From: Scatosoma sp045577595
GTDB lineage: Bacteria; Bacillota; Clostridia; Christensenellales; Borkfalkiaceae
Length of the DNA: 13,259 nt
NCBI GenBank assembly: GCA_045577595.1
Contig: JAZNIR010000151.1
Location: forward strand, 1 to 13,259
Reading direction: 5' to 3'
Each line of letters begins with the position of its first letter. The stretch's first letter is position 1. This document shows positions 4,914 to 12,880 of this stretch, one piece after another. The notes beneath the pieces were generated by a model. The model ran no database searches. It had not been told where the DNA came from and saw nothing but the letters and a program-made list of their open reading frames with translations. The position numbers and the translations under genes were made by a program.

Positions 4914-6062
4914 ATGGATAAAATAGAAAAAGCATTTGCAAAAAACGATATAGACGCGGTACTTTGCGACTACGTACAATTCCAAACAAAGATAGTGACA
5001 AGCCGACGTGGAGGCGGTAAAACGTATAAAGTACAAAAACGCTTACTTGATAAGCATTTCAAACGCGGGTATTTTTTTGCTGTACTTCGTGAAAGTCAAA
5101 TTGAAGTAGATAATATGCTTATGGCGGGATTTTGGGATAATAATCTTATAAGCAAACCTCCATACAACAAACACGAATACGCAACAGTAGGAAATAAAAT
5201 TTGCATAGACAATAGGGTGGTAGGTATAGCAATAGCCCTCACGACTTACGGAAATTTTCGAGGCGTCGCCTTGAATCTTGGGGGAGAGGTTGTAAAACCA
5301 AAAGACCGCGAACGCCTGCTTGAACAGGTAGAAACGGCGGAAATATTCGTCGAGAATAATATAGATAAATTAACGACGATATTTTTTGACGAATTTGAAC
5401 CCATTTCCCCGAAACTTTCCAGCGAAAACCGCTACAAAGCATATCTGCATATTTGCGAAACGCTTTTCCGTTTTCGCGAAAACGTCGAAGTTTATATGTG
5501 CGCGAATTTGGAAAAATCGTATTCGGTTTTTTTGGAAAAGTTTTATTTTCCCGATTTGAAAAATCTTTCATTTGGTATTAAAAAAAGCTATTCAAAACCA
5601 AACAGGCGCGGAAAGGTTGAACCCCTCGCAGTTTGGGCACACGTAGAAGCAAGCGAGGCTTGGCAGGAATTGCGCGATAATTCCTACGTTGGCAAGCTGG
5701 AAAGAGGACGTGACGAGGGTATGTTCACGACAGGCGGGGTATATCTTGGAAACAAATTTAAGAAGATTTCAAAGCCTCTCAAACGTTCCGTTTTGTTTAA
5801 TATAACAAACGGGGAAAACGTTCTCACCTTTTGGAATACCGAAAAAGACGATTTATATTATATAACCGAACAAACGCGCGGAAAGTGTTATATAACCTAT
5901 TGTTTCGATATTAAAAAAGCGGTTTTAGGTGTTCGCCTTATACGTTCCGCGCTTTTGGATAGTTTAACGGGAGCGTTTGAGCGCGACGAAATAGAATTTG
6001 ACAGCTCAAAAAGTTTTTCGTTATTCGTGGATATGTTACCAAAAAAGACAAAAAAAATATAA
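4914..6062 (+). CDS. DNA packaging ATPase (phi29 gp16-like)
   Basis: Drives DNA-terminal-protein into the prohead. The 382-aa product has a P-loop at 30-37 (SRRGGGKT, Lys36), a following strand FFAVLRE (54-60), Walker B at 154-160 (TTIFFDE, Asp159 and Glu160) and a polar sensor-like strand VYMCANLE (193-200). This is the gp16/HerA-FtsK-type arrangement, with the P-loop close to the N-terminus as in phi29 gp16 (332 aa). The ~180 residues after the ATPase core would correspond to the C-terminal vestigial-nuclease/RNA-binding domain, extended here, but I see no diagnostic motif there. The ATG has no ribosome site and follows a structured leader. It heads the late operon, whereas in phi29 the gene lies at the far end of the genome. 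Confidence 0.9.
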   Translation: MDKIEKAFAKNDIDAVLCDYVQFQTKIVTSRRGGGKTYKVQKRLLDKHFKRGYFFAVLRESQIEVDNMLMAGFWDNNLISKPPYNKHEYATVGNKICIDNRVVGIAIALTTYGNFRGVALNLGGEVVKPKDRERLLEQVETAEIFVENNIDKLTTIFFDEFEPISPKLSSENRYKAYLHICETLFRFRENVEVYMCANLEKSYSVFLEKFYFPDLKNLSFGIKKSYSKPNRRGKVEPLAVWAHVEASEAWQELRDNSYVGKLERGRDEGMFTTGGVYLGNKFKKISKPLKRSVLFNITNGENVLTFWNTEKDDLYYITEQTRGKCYITYCFDIKKAVLGVRLIRSALLDSLTGAFERDEIEFDSSKSFSLFVDMLPKKTKKI

Positions 6063-6077
6063 AGGAGGTGTTTTGTT

Positions 6078-6557
6078 GTGTTGGAATTTTTGCTTGATAA
6101 TGCCTTAACGCTTGCGGGATATGCAATCGCTTTTAGTCTGTTTTTAATAATGCGTGCGCGGAAACGCCGTCAAAAGAAAAAGGCAGAAAAAATAGAAAAG
6201 AAACTTAAACAAAACAAAGAAAACCAAAAAGAAAAAGAAAAGGAGCTCAAAAAAATGGGAAAATTTTTATGCGATTGTTGCGGAAAGGAAACCGCAGTAA
6301 GAAACGCAAAACAGTACGACGCATACGACGTATGCCCCGTGTGCGCGGCAAAATTAGCGCAAGCACAAGCGGAATTAAACGCCGCGGACGAGGCATACAA
6401 AAAGGCGATTACGCGTTGCGACGAGGCGAAAAAATCGCTTGTTTCGCTGTTTGAAAATTGTAAAGAGAACCGCGCGGAAACGCAAGAGAAACCTATTGAC
6501 AAATGGGAAAAACCCGCAAACCCTGTGGACGACATTTCGAAAAAACTTGGAATTTAA
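6078..6557 (+). CDS. Membrane-anchored coiled-coil protein with CxCC/CxxC zinc motif
   Basis: Unrecognised 159-aa protein. Residues 8-25 form one membrane helix (NALTLAGYAIAFSLFLIM), followed by a strongly basic, coiled-coil-prone segment 27-59. A zinc-ribbon-like motif follows (C65, C67, C68 and C86, C89; CDCCGKE ... VCPVCAAKL), then a second helix about 92-128 and a Pro-rich tail. It starts at GTG (6078) with AAGGAGG 9 nt upstream. An internal Met60 has its own strong ribosome site. The TM plus coiled coil plus nucleic-acid-type domain recalls phi29 p16.7, which tethers replicating DNA to the membrane, but there is no sequence similarity I can claim. A lysis role is possible too, since no lysis gene is otherwise seen. 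Confidence 0.75.
   Translation: MLEFLLDNALTLAGYAIAFSLFLIMRARKRRQKKKAEKIEKKLKQNKENQKEKEKELKKMGKFLCDCCGKETAVRNAKQYDAYDVCPVCAAKLAQAQAELNAADEAYKKAITRCDEAKKSLVSLFENCKENRAETQEKPIDKWEKPANPVDDISKKLGI
6240..6257 (+). promoter_or_regulatory. Internal ribosome site and in-frame start (Met60)
   Basis: AAGGAG (6240-6245), nine bases, then ATG (6255-6257) in frame with the membrane/zinc gene. Initiation here would yield a 100-aa soluble product that starts MGKFLCDCCGKE and keeps the zinc motif but not the membrane helix. The site quality equals that of real starts in this genome. The surrounding Lys/Glu codons are purine-rich, so chance is possible. Confidence 0.5.
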
Positions 6558-6570
6558 GGAGGGGGCAATA

Positions 6571-6837
6571 ATGGCATTTACCGAAGAACAGGAAAAAGCC
6601 CTTTTGGAGCTGTTGCGTATAAAGGAAGAGCAACCGCAAGACCCGCCAAAACCAACGGGGGAAACCGTTCCAAAGGCGGAATACGACGAACTAAAAGCGC
6701 GCGCAGACGAGCAAGCGCGTTTACTTGCGGTTTATGGGTATAACGGCAAAAAAAGCGACGAAGAAAAGAAAAAAGAAGAAGAAAAAAAACAAGAGGAAAA
6801 CAAAAAAAATGTTTCCGATTGGATTAAAACATTATAA
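6571..6837 (+). CDS. Probable scaffolding protein (gp7-like)
   Basis: Temporary core for prohead assembly; called mainly from position and composition. The 88-aa product is short, highly charged and helical, as is phi29 gp7 (98 aa), and lies directly before the capsid gene as gp7 does before gp8. It starts MAFTEEQEKALLELLRIKEE, has a Pro-rich hinge (22-34), a coiled-coil segment EYDELKARADEQARLLAVYG (37-56), a Lys/Glu-rich stretch (59-80) and a C-terminal VSDWIKTL. The frame is open further upstream, but the ATG at 6571 has a strong AAGGAGG site and the preceding gene ends at 6557, so the short form is right. The motif and position resemble scaffolds; homology itself is not shown. Confidence 0.7.
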   Translation: MAFTEEQEKALLELLRIKEEQPQDPPKPTGETVPKAEYDELKARADEQARLLAVYGYNGKKSDEEKKKEEEKKQEENKKNVSDWIKTL

Positions 6838-6855
6838 CGGAGGAATTATAAAAAA

Positions 6856-8004
6856 ATGGCAAGAACGCAATTTATGTCAAATGAACAAGTGCTTTTAGCG
6901 GCAGGGGTGACGCAAGAGCAAATCAACCAAATCAAAACCGCGGACGCACAAAACGCGGTAAATACCTTGGACGCAATACATAACACACTTATGTCTTTCG
7001 TCGCTACGCAACGCATAGAGGCGGCAAATTTGCGCAACCCGCTTGCAAGCCTTGAAAAAGGTTACGCGGCATTTAACGGCGGAAGTATGAACGGTTTTTT
7101 TCAAGATACGCTTGTACAAACGCGCGACAAGGGCAACAACGGATTATACGGCGGAAAGAGTTATCAACCCTCGCAACCTGCAACAAATCCTTGGACCGAC
7201 CAAGACTATGGCAAAGCGCCAATTCAATTTACATACGGCATTAACACCAAAATAGAACGTTCGCTCACTTACGACAGAAACGATTTCTTAATGGCGCTAA
7301 ATAATAACGCCTTAGGCGATTATATTTCCGCCAAGCTTGCCACGCTGGAAAGCGAAAACAACGGGTCACGTTATGCAATCGAAAACGCCGTTTTGAATTG
7401 TGAGGCGTTCCAATACGCGAACTACGCGGACGCGCTTTCTTTTAGCGACGCAGCACAGCTTAATAGTTTTATGCACAAAGTCTATAAGTCGCAAGATTTT
7501 CCTGAGGCAAACACGCAATACAAGCGTATTAAGTTTAATACCACGCGTGGAAATACGGATTTAGTATTTATTCTTGATAGCGAATTTGCGTTTGATTTTG
7601 CGCAAAAATACCAATTCAAGCAATATTTGAAACCATTCCTTTTTCGTAGTGAGGACGCGGATAATTACGGCACACAAACGGAGCGCAGCCGCATTGTTGA
7701 GGTTGACAGCCTCACGCCGACTACGCTTGCGCAAAACGCCGTGTTAAACCCGCTCAATATGACGGCAAGACCTATGACGGACGGGAAGAAACTTATTGGG
7801 CGTATCGTTGATTTCTCGGCGGTAAAATTCGGCATAGGAATGAAAAACGCAATCACGCAACCGCTTGACGCGAGGAAGTCCCGTTACCACGAAGTCAACG
7901 ACTACGTATTCAATATGTGCGGGGCATACGTAAACGTACCCCTTATTATTGATAGCGACTTCTCGTTTGATAGAATTATTCACACGGTTAGCGAAAACGC
8001 ATAA
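6856..8004 (+). CDS. Major capsid protein (gp8-like)
   Basis: Forms the head shell. The 382-aa protein follows the scaffold gene and precedes the tail-knob gene, the gp7-gp8-gp9 order of phi29. It is shorter than phi29 gp8 (448 aa), consistent with loss of the C-terminal Ig-like domain of gp8. It is Asn/Ala/Phe-rich with no membrane segment. An early stretch NLRNPLASLEKG (58-69) recalls NNPLKKFKKG in gp8, followed by a glycine-rich flexible region about 75-105, fitting an HK97-type N-arm/E-loop. The C-terminal part (YVFNMCGAYVNVPLIIDSDF) is strand-rich. A GGAGG site lies ~11 nt before the ATG. The call rests on order, size and weak motif resemblance. Confidence 0.85.
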   Translation: MARTQFMSNEQVLLAAGVTQEQINQIKTADAQNAVNTLDAIHNTLMSFVATQRIEAANLRNPLASLEKGYAAFNGGSMNGFFQDTLVQTRDKGNNGLYGGKSYQPSQPATNPWTDQDYGKAPIQFTYGINTKIERSLTYDRNDFLMALNNNALGDYISAKLATLESENNGSRYAIENAVLNCEAFQYANYADALSFSDAAQLNSFMHKVYKSQDFPEANTQYKRIKFNTTRGNTDLVFILDSEFAFDFAQKYQFKQYLKPFLFRSEDADNYGTQTERSRIVEVDSLTPTTLAQNAVLNPLNMTARPMTDGKKLIGRIVDFSAVKFGIGMKNAITQPLDARKSRYHEVNDYVFNMCGAYVNVPLIIDSDFSFDRIIHTVSENA

Positions 8005-8005
8005 G

Positions 8006-8064
8006 AAAAAAGCCTTTACAGCCTATCACAAGCGCGGATAATCGCGCTTGTGTAGATTGTAAAG
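8006..8064. terminator. Long two-part hairpin after the capsid gene; terminator-like on minus strand
   Basis: The inner stem CACAAGCGCG (8027-8036) pairs with 8043-8052 across a 6-nt loop; the outer stem CTTTACA (8014-8020) pairs with TGTAAAG (8058-8064) across small internal loops. On the plus strand an A6 run (8006-8011) precedes it and the GGAGG of the next gene follows, so it cannot terminate late transcription in the classic way. Read leftward it is hairpin-GC-T6, a good intrinsic terminator. On the late mRNA it may stabilise or process the capsid message and shape access to the tail-knob ribosome site. Confidence 0.65.
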
Positions 8065-8077
8065 CGGAGGTATTATA

Positions 8078-10024
8078 ATGTTTGTAACAGTAACGCTTTT
8101 TAATACAAACTTAGACGAAGAAAACCCGTATATAAACTTTAACGGACCAGAGGAACGAATACAAGCGATAAAAAATAAATTTGGTGACGTTTCACCATTA
8201 CCAAAAAGCGCGTACAATCCGCAACACCCGTTCAGGATTGCTATTAACTACTTAGCCGTACGCGGAATTTTCAATTATTGTGTATTTGATTTTGGGGAGG
8301 ATTTTTCCAAAGGTTACCAGCGTTACCGTTTTTATTATATCCGCGATGCGCTGTACGTAAACGATAACGTTTGTGATTTGATAGTTGCGGAAGATTTTTG
8401 GGCGAGAATACCCCCGATTGGTATAAATTGCCTACCCGAAACCTTTACATATAAAAACGAGGAAGTTTCCAAAAGGTTTTATAAAAATGTAAACGCGTCG
8501 GACGTTTATAAATGCGTAAACACCTACGCGGGACAAATAAAACCCTTTGAAATAAACGGCGAGCTTTTTTGCGTTGTTTTTCTTGTAATATCTTGTCTTG
8601 GTAACCCCGCCCCGACTTTTTATTACGCCGAAAGTGGCACGCCATACCCATTTGCAAATTTTATATTGCCCACCGCTTACAATTTAACAAAAAAAGAAAT
8701 AACGACTTCAAGAATATTTTGCACAAATCCCGCTTTGTCTCAATCAAGGGTTGAAATTTCTACACTTCAAGATTTTTATAACTTAACAAAAAATGTAGTT
8801 GACGGATTTTCCGTTATTTCGTCGACCATCGTTTGTAGCTTGCCTTTTATCGATACTACAACATACACGGAAAACAACGAAACAAGAATAGAAATAGTAA
8901 CACGAAGAACTGGATATTATATTCTTAACAATTTTTCAGAGATTGGATTTAATAATCTATTTCTTCCGCCTTTGACTTTTCAAGGCGAATACGCGGACGA
9001 GGACGCGTACGACATACCCAACAGCGCCGAAATTCAATCTTTTTTCGACGAATACGCTAAAATGGGTTACAAAAAAATAACGTTTTCTTGTGGTGTAAAT
9101 TCGATTGATATAGACCCGTTAAGTTTTGCAAGCTTTTCGAATGACGGCGCGCCTATTATCGACGAAAGACCGTTTATATTCAAACAATCGCTTGTACCCC
9201 CTTATAACGTATATTTTGGCAAAAGAACAGGAGCATTGCAAAACGACGGGGGAGAAATTCTCGGAACACTAAAAAACGGTTATTTCAATAAGCAATTATA
9301 CATAATTACAAACAGTCTAACCGCTGGAATGTACAACGACGCATATTCTGACTTTTTAAGAAGTAATTACAATTCGGCAATAACGGGGCTATCAGTCCAG
9401 CAAGACGCGGCGCAACGTGAACTTGCGATAAAGCAGGGAGCGCAAGCGGAAATTTTTAAGATACAAACAACAAAAAAGGCTATTTTTGCGGGGGCGGGTC
9501 TTTTAACCTCAAATCCTTTAACGTTTGGGCTTGGGTTAGGGCAAACCGCGGATATAGCAACAAGTGGCGCGCAACTTATAACGGAACAAGGCGCAAACAG
9601 GGAAATTTTGTCCAACAACCAAGACAAAGAACGCGCCCTTTTAGACTTAAAACTTGCGGATATTTACAACACGCCAGATAGTGCCACATTTTACGGGGCA
9701 ATAGGGGATTGCGTCGAAAACGCGCTTTTCCCGCGAGTATTGTTTTTTGAAAACGTCGCGTTAAATGAAATTAAATTTGCGCATAAAATTTACGGGTATA
9801 CAATGCCGAAACGTGTTGAGAACGTACAGCAATTAAAAGCGCATACACGTTTTGACTATATCCGCGCAAACGATATTATAATACAAGGGAATTACCCCGA
9901 CAGTATGCAGGTATTGCAAGAGGTTGACCGCCTTTTGATAGAGGACGCTTTTTCAAAGGGTATTCGCTTTTGGTGGACGCTGGACGGATACAAGAATTTT
10001 ACGCTTGACAATCCCGAACGATAA
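8078..10024 (+). CDS. Tail knob protein (phi29 gp9-like)
   Basis: Forms the distal tail tube and, in phi29, opens a membrane channel for DNA ejection. The 648-aa protein (gp9 is 599) matches the family at both ends. The N-terminal domain has a strand-rich region reaching AEDFWARIPP, parallel to gp9's FEIDVLQTWMFDI. The last 55 residues (FDYIRANDIIIQGNYPDS ... SKGIRFWWTLDGYKNFTLDN) align with gp9's final FNYVQTKDCFISGD ... NGITLWHTDNIGNYSVEN. Residues ~465-505 are hydrophobic and Gly/Ala-rich (AIFAGAGLLTSNPLTFGLGL), flanked by Gln-rich helices, exactly where gp9 has its membrane-active loop. GGAGG lies 7 nt before the ATG. Confidence 0.92.
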   Translation: MFVTVTLFNTNLDEENPYINFNGPEERIQAIKNKFGDVSPLPKSAYNPQHPFRIAINYLAVRGIFNYCVFDFGEDFSKGYQRYRFYYIRDALYVNDNVCDLIVAEDFWARIPPIGINCLPETFTYKNEEVSKRFYKNVNASDVYKCVNTYAGQIKPFEINGELFCVVFLVISCLGNPAPTFYYAESGTPYPFANFILPTAYNLTKKEITTSRIFCTNPALSQSRVEISTLQDFYNLTKNVVDGFSVISSTIVCSLPFIDTTTYTENNETRIEIVTRRTGYYILNNFSEIGFNNLFLPPLTFQGEYADEDAYDIPNSAEIQSFFDEYAKMGYKKITFSCGVNSIDIDPLSFASFSNDGAPIIDERPFIFKQSLVPPYNVYFGKRTGALQNDGGEILGTLKNGYFNKQLYIITNSLTAGMYNDAYSDFLRSNYNSAITGLSVQQDAAQRELAIKQGAQAEIFKIQTTKKAIFAGAGLLTSNPLTFGLGLGQTADIATSGAQLITEQGANREILSNNQDKERALLDLKLADIYNTPDSATFYGAIGDCVENALFPRVLFFENVALNEIKFAHKIYGYTMPKRVENVQQLKAHTRFDYIRANDIIIQGNYPDSMQVLQEVDRLLIEDAFSKGIRFWWTLDGYKNFTLDNPER

Positions 10025-10037
10025 AGGAGCTTAAACA

Positions 10038-11141
10038 ATGGGAAAAAAAGAGCAAACTTTAATTGAGCAATTACAAAAAGAATTAGCGGAAACGAAAAAA
10101 AACGCCGAAATTTTGCGCGATATTGCATACAGGCACGAGGCACAATTAGCCCGCCAAAAGTGCGAACAGGGGCAAGGCAAGCGCTTTTACGAGCAAATAA
10201 AGACGTTAAAACTTGCCGACTACTACGAAACGGCCATTTCTATTTTTTCTTGGGAGGACTTACCCGAAAGCCCGCGCGCGTTCTTTAGTTCAAAAAGGCT
10301 CGAAAAACAAATTTCGGATTACGGAAAAATTTGTCTTTTCAAATTTCAATATACCTTTCAAAACGCGGATAAAAAGAACGTTACCGAATGGCAGTTTTTG
10401 GCGTTGCCCTTTGTTGGCGTTGCTGGTACGCTTAACCCGTACGGGGAATTTTCCGTTGTTAGACCTTACGCGCCGACGGGTGACGGCGACGGCAAGCGGT
10501 ATTACGGATATAAAACAGTTGGCGTAGATTGCGTTATTATATCCGACTTTTTCCAATTCACGCAAACGACGGCAAATATTTCCTTAACAATAAAAGAGGC
10601 TATTGAAATATATTGTTCGTTAATTGCGGAATGTGAGGCAAGCAAAAAAGTTAATAGAAATTGGATAAAATTACCTCTTTTATTCGAGGCACAAGAGGAC
10701 ACCTCGAAAAAAGACTATGACGCTTTCGTTTCGGAAGTGCGCGACATTGTGGAGGGCGTAGAAAATTACGATAGTGCGATAGTTTCGCAGTATGTGAAAA
10801 ATCTTAAAATCACCCCGACGGGTATACAATACTACGGCGAGGAGCTCACACAAACCGCCAAAGACTACGAAAACGATTTGCGGAATTTCCTTGGGATAGG
10901 CGTTATAAAGAACGAAACGCGGGAAAGGAAAATCACCGCCGAATTTGAAAAAACAAAAGACCAATACAATATAAATATTGTAAAGCGCAAACAAACGCGA
11001 GAACTTGCCCTTAAACAAGCAAAAAAGATTTGGGCGGACGATTTCAAAACCGCGCGAATTATCGTTAATTTGGACGTATTCGACGGCGTAGAAGAGGGCG
11101 AAGAAGAGCGCGAAGAAGTACGCGAGGAGGTAGAGGAATGA
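10038..11141 (+). CDS. Connector / portal protein (phi29 gp10-like, upper collar)
   Basis: Dodecameric portal through which DNA enters and leaves the head. The 367-aa product (gp10 is 309) shows gp10-like landmarks: FSWEDLPESPRAFFSSKRLEK around 70-90 (gp10: FEWENLPPTINPSFLEKS) and DLRNFLGIGVIKNETRERK around 277-296 (gp10: EMMTFLGIKNANLEKKER), followed by a long helix (about 315-335). It carries an N-terminal coiled-coil extension (residues 4-40) and a strongly acidic C-terminal tail (GVEEGEEEREEVREEVEE), where gp10 ends NVSRGTSDGETNE. AAGGAG lies 8 nt before the ATG. The TGA overlaps the next ATG as ATGA. Confidence 0.92.
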   Translation: MGKKEQTLIEQLQKELAETKKNAEILRDIAYRHEAQLARQKCEQGQGKRFYEQIKTLKLADYYETAISIFSWEDLPESPRAFFSSKRLEKQISDYGKICLFKFQYTFQNADKKNVTEWQFLALPFVGVAGTLNPYGEFSVVRPYAPTGDGDGKRYYGYKTVGVDCVIISDFFQFTQTTANISLTIKEAIEIYCSLIAECEASKKVNRNWIKLPLLFEAQEDTSKKDYDAFVSEVRDIVEGVENYDSAIVSQYVKNLKITPTGIQYYGEELTQTAKDYENDLRNFLGIGVIKNETRERKITAEFEKTKDQYNINIVKRKQTRELALKQAKKIWADDFKTARIIVNLDVFDGVEEGEEEREEVREEVEE

Positions 11142-11890
11142 TAACGGCAAGAGGTGGCGTAAATATTGTTGACGTAGATAACCTTTTGGGCGGTAGTTAC
11201 GACGAAAACCGCCCCGCGCATAGCGGTGTGTTTTCGGGGTGTTTGGGAAGCTTATCCGCGGAATACGCGGGGGAAACTTTTGACGAACGAACGCTGGAAG
11301 ATTTAATCTTGGAAGAATACGCATTTCGTGATATTTCCTTTTTTACTTGGCAAGAATTTGCGCACCACGTAAAGACAACTTGGAACAGGTATTTTTTGCC
11401 GTTCAAACAATCCCTTGCAATATTCCCCGAAATATCGCTTGACGACGAGAAAGAAACCGTAAACGAACAAGGCACGCAAAGCGGGCAAAGCACCGTTAAC
11501 AATTCGGGGAGCGTTTCGGGAACGGATAGCGCGAGCAATAGCGGAACGCAAACGGACAATAAAAACGGAACGCGTAAAATATCTAATACGCCTAACCAAT
11601 ATTTAGAAAACCCCGAAAGTTTCAACGGGTTGACAGGATACGAGGGGAACGAGGACGCGAGCACGACGAACAGCAACCAAAGCGGCGAATTTGAAACGAA
11701 CAGGCAAACGCAATCCACGGCGACGGGGACAACCTCGGGGAGCGATACGCGACAAATTACGCGCACGCGTAGCCGAAATGCGCTTGAAAAGTGGATAGTA
11801 TTAAGCGAGAAAAACCGCAATGTCATATTTGATTTTGTGGATAAATTCGAGCCGTTATTCAAAAAAACAACGCGATTTTATCGCGTTTAA
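11138..11890 (+). CDS. Lower collar protein (phi29 gp11-like)
   Basis: Joins the connector to the tail knob. The 250-aa protein follows the connector gene with an ATGA overlap, the phi29 gp10-gp11 order (gp11 293 aa). The core motif EEYAFRDISFFTWQEFAHHV...W...YFLPF (59-89) parallels gp11's HFINREIGYETFELFKFKL...IMPYY. Residues about 110-205 are a low-complexity Ser/Thr/Asn/Gly/Gln stretch interrupted by NTPNQYLENPESF, similar in composition to the gp11 middle region. The C-terminal helix region (RNALEKWIVLSEKNRNVIF) ends at FYRV. Translation is likely coupled to the connector, giving matched amounts. A hairpin overlaps the last codons. Confidence 0.85.
   Translation: MITARGGVNIVDVDNLLGGSYDENRPAHSGVFSGCLGSLSAEYAGETFDERTLEDLILEEYAFRDISFFTWQEFAHHVKTTWNRYFLPFKQSLAIFPEISLDDEKETVNEQGTQSGQSTVNNSGSVSGTDSASNSGTQTDNKNGTRKISNTPNQYLENPESFNGLTGYEGNEDASTTNSNQSGEFETNRQTQSTATGTTSGSDTRQITRTRSRNALEKWIVLSEKNRNVIFDFVDKFEPLFKKTTRFYRV
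11861..11887 (-). terminator. Minus-strand intrinsic terminator inside the late operon
   Basis: Arms AACGCGAT (11869-11876) and ATCGCGTT (11880-11887) pair perfectly across a 3-nt apex. On the minus strand the hairpin is followed, after G, by seven T (A7 at 11861-11867 on plus). On the plus strand no T-run follows, so the late operon is read through. It would stop leftward, antisense transcription entering from the right end. Confidence 0.65.
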
Positions 11891-11911
11891 TAAAACAAAG
11901 GAGCAAAAACA

Positions 11912-12862
11912 ATGAAAATTAACAGGACTTGTTGCAAAGCGCTAATAGGCACGGAGCAAGAACAAATTAACCAGCTTTACGAATTTGTAAAAGCACTTGC
12001 GGGGAATTATTTCGAGGGATTTGAAATTATGGGAACGTATTCCCCTACGGTGAATTACAACAAAAAATATATGCTTGTATTTTTTGAGGGTAGCACTTAT
12101 ATAAAAACAGTCGACGGCGACAGCGTGAATTTTTCGCCCGCGCTTAATCCTGATAAATGGGCGTTATTTTCCAGCGGTACGCCTGCCGACTTATCCGACC
12201 TTAAAAAAGTTATTGAGGGTAGCGACACCGTAGTTGTAGACGTCAACGAGGCAGGCACAGCGTTAGAAATTCACGCTGATTACGAAAACATTGTGAAACC
12301 GCTTGAAAGGGCATTAAAAAAACCTGTTTCTAATCCCGCGGAAACTGTGCTTGCAGGCGTGGACGCACGGGGCGAGCAGGTTTTGTTGCCTGTTTCCAGC
12401 GTCGGCGGGGGGACAAAAATTTATAAATACGAAGTCGGGGGATATTTTTCCAGCTCTCAATTATTGGGCGTGCCTGACTATGACGGCGGTTTGCACTGTT
12501 GGAGCGGACCTTTTGCTTTCACTATTTTTTCCTATGAAAACTTAGAAATTCCAACTTTTAACCTGAGAGAAACCGAAGATACAAGATACGACAATGACAA
12601 CCCAACAAACAACGCCGAAAAAATGTTGCAATTTTTGCCATTATCCAATTATCAAATTTCAAGATATCTGGGAGACGGGTACGCAGGAAATATTAACTTT
12701 GCAAGTATTTTATATGCTTCAAAAGGCGAATATCTTAAAATTTGTATAGTCGGAACAAATCCTGACAGCGACCCCAGCATTGACAGCCCGTCTACGCAAC
12801 TTTTTATTTTTAGCAGATATCGGGTTATTATTGACCCTTATATAGAAAAAACCGAATTATAA
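11912..12862 (+). CDS. Probable tail/head fiber or receptor-binding protein
   Basis: 316-aa protein in the place of the phi29 appendage gene (gp12), after the lower collar. Residues about 1-35 may be the virion anchor (MKINRTCCKALIGTEQEQIN, then helix). Residues 40-88 (MGTYSPTVNYNKKYMLVFFEGSTYIKT...LNPDKWALFSSG) resemble the small carbohydrate-binding-like repeat common in phage fibers (G-x-Y-x-x-x-x-x-Y-x-x-x-x-x-V-x-x-x-G-x-x-Y ... W). A linker or coiled-coil stretch follows (89-165), then a unique Tyr/Asn-rich C-terminal head with HCWSGPFAFTIF and LFIFSRYRVIID, likely the host-specific part. It is much shorter than gp12 (854 aa) and has no visible enzymatic motif. AAGGAG precedes the ATG. 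Confidence 0.65.
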   Translation: MKINRTCCKALIGTEQEQINQLYEFVKALAGNYFEGFEIMGTYSPTVNYNKKYMLVFFEGSTYIKTVDGDSVNFSPALNPDKWALFSSGTPADLSDLKKVIEGSDTVVVDVNEAGTALEIHADYENIVKPLERALKKPVSNPAETVLAGVDARGEQVLLPVSSVGGGTKIYKYEVGGYFSSSQLLGVPDYDGGLHCWSGPFAFTIFSYENLEIPTFNLRETEDTRYDNDNPTNNAEKMLQFLPLSNYQISRYLGDGYAGNINFASILYASKGEYLKICIVGTNPDSDPSIDSPSTQLFIFSRYRVIIDPYIEKTEL

Positions 12863-12880
12863 AAGGAGCGTATAAAAAAA

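Noticed and set aside
8074..8079. TATAAT as a promoter -10 box before the tail knob gene
   Set aside because: It overlaps the start codon, so no usable transcript could begin there, and no -35 box is convincing.
10680..11324. 214-codon minus-strand open frame opposite the connector gene
   Set aside because: Unusual composition, no ribosome site, and fully covered by recognisable connector and lower collar genes.
11197..11862. 221-codon minus-strand open frame opposite the lower collar gene
   Set aside because: It mirrors the Ser/Thr/Asn-rich repeat-like coding sequence on the plus strand, has no ribosome site, and would have no leftward promoter; it is a shadow frame.
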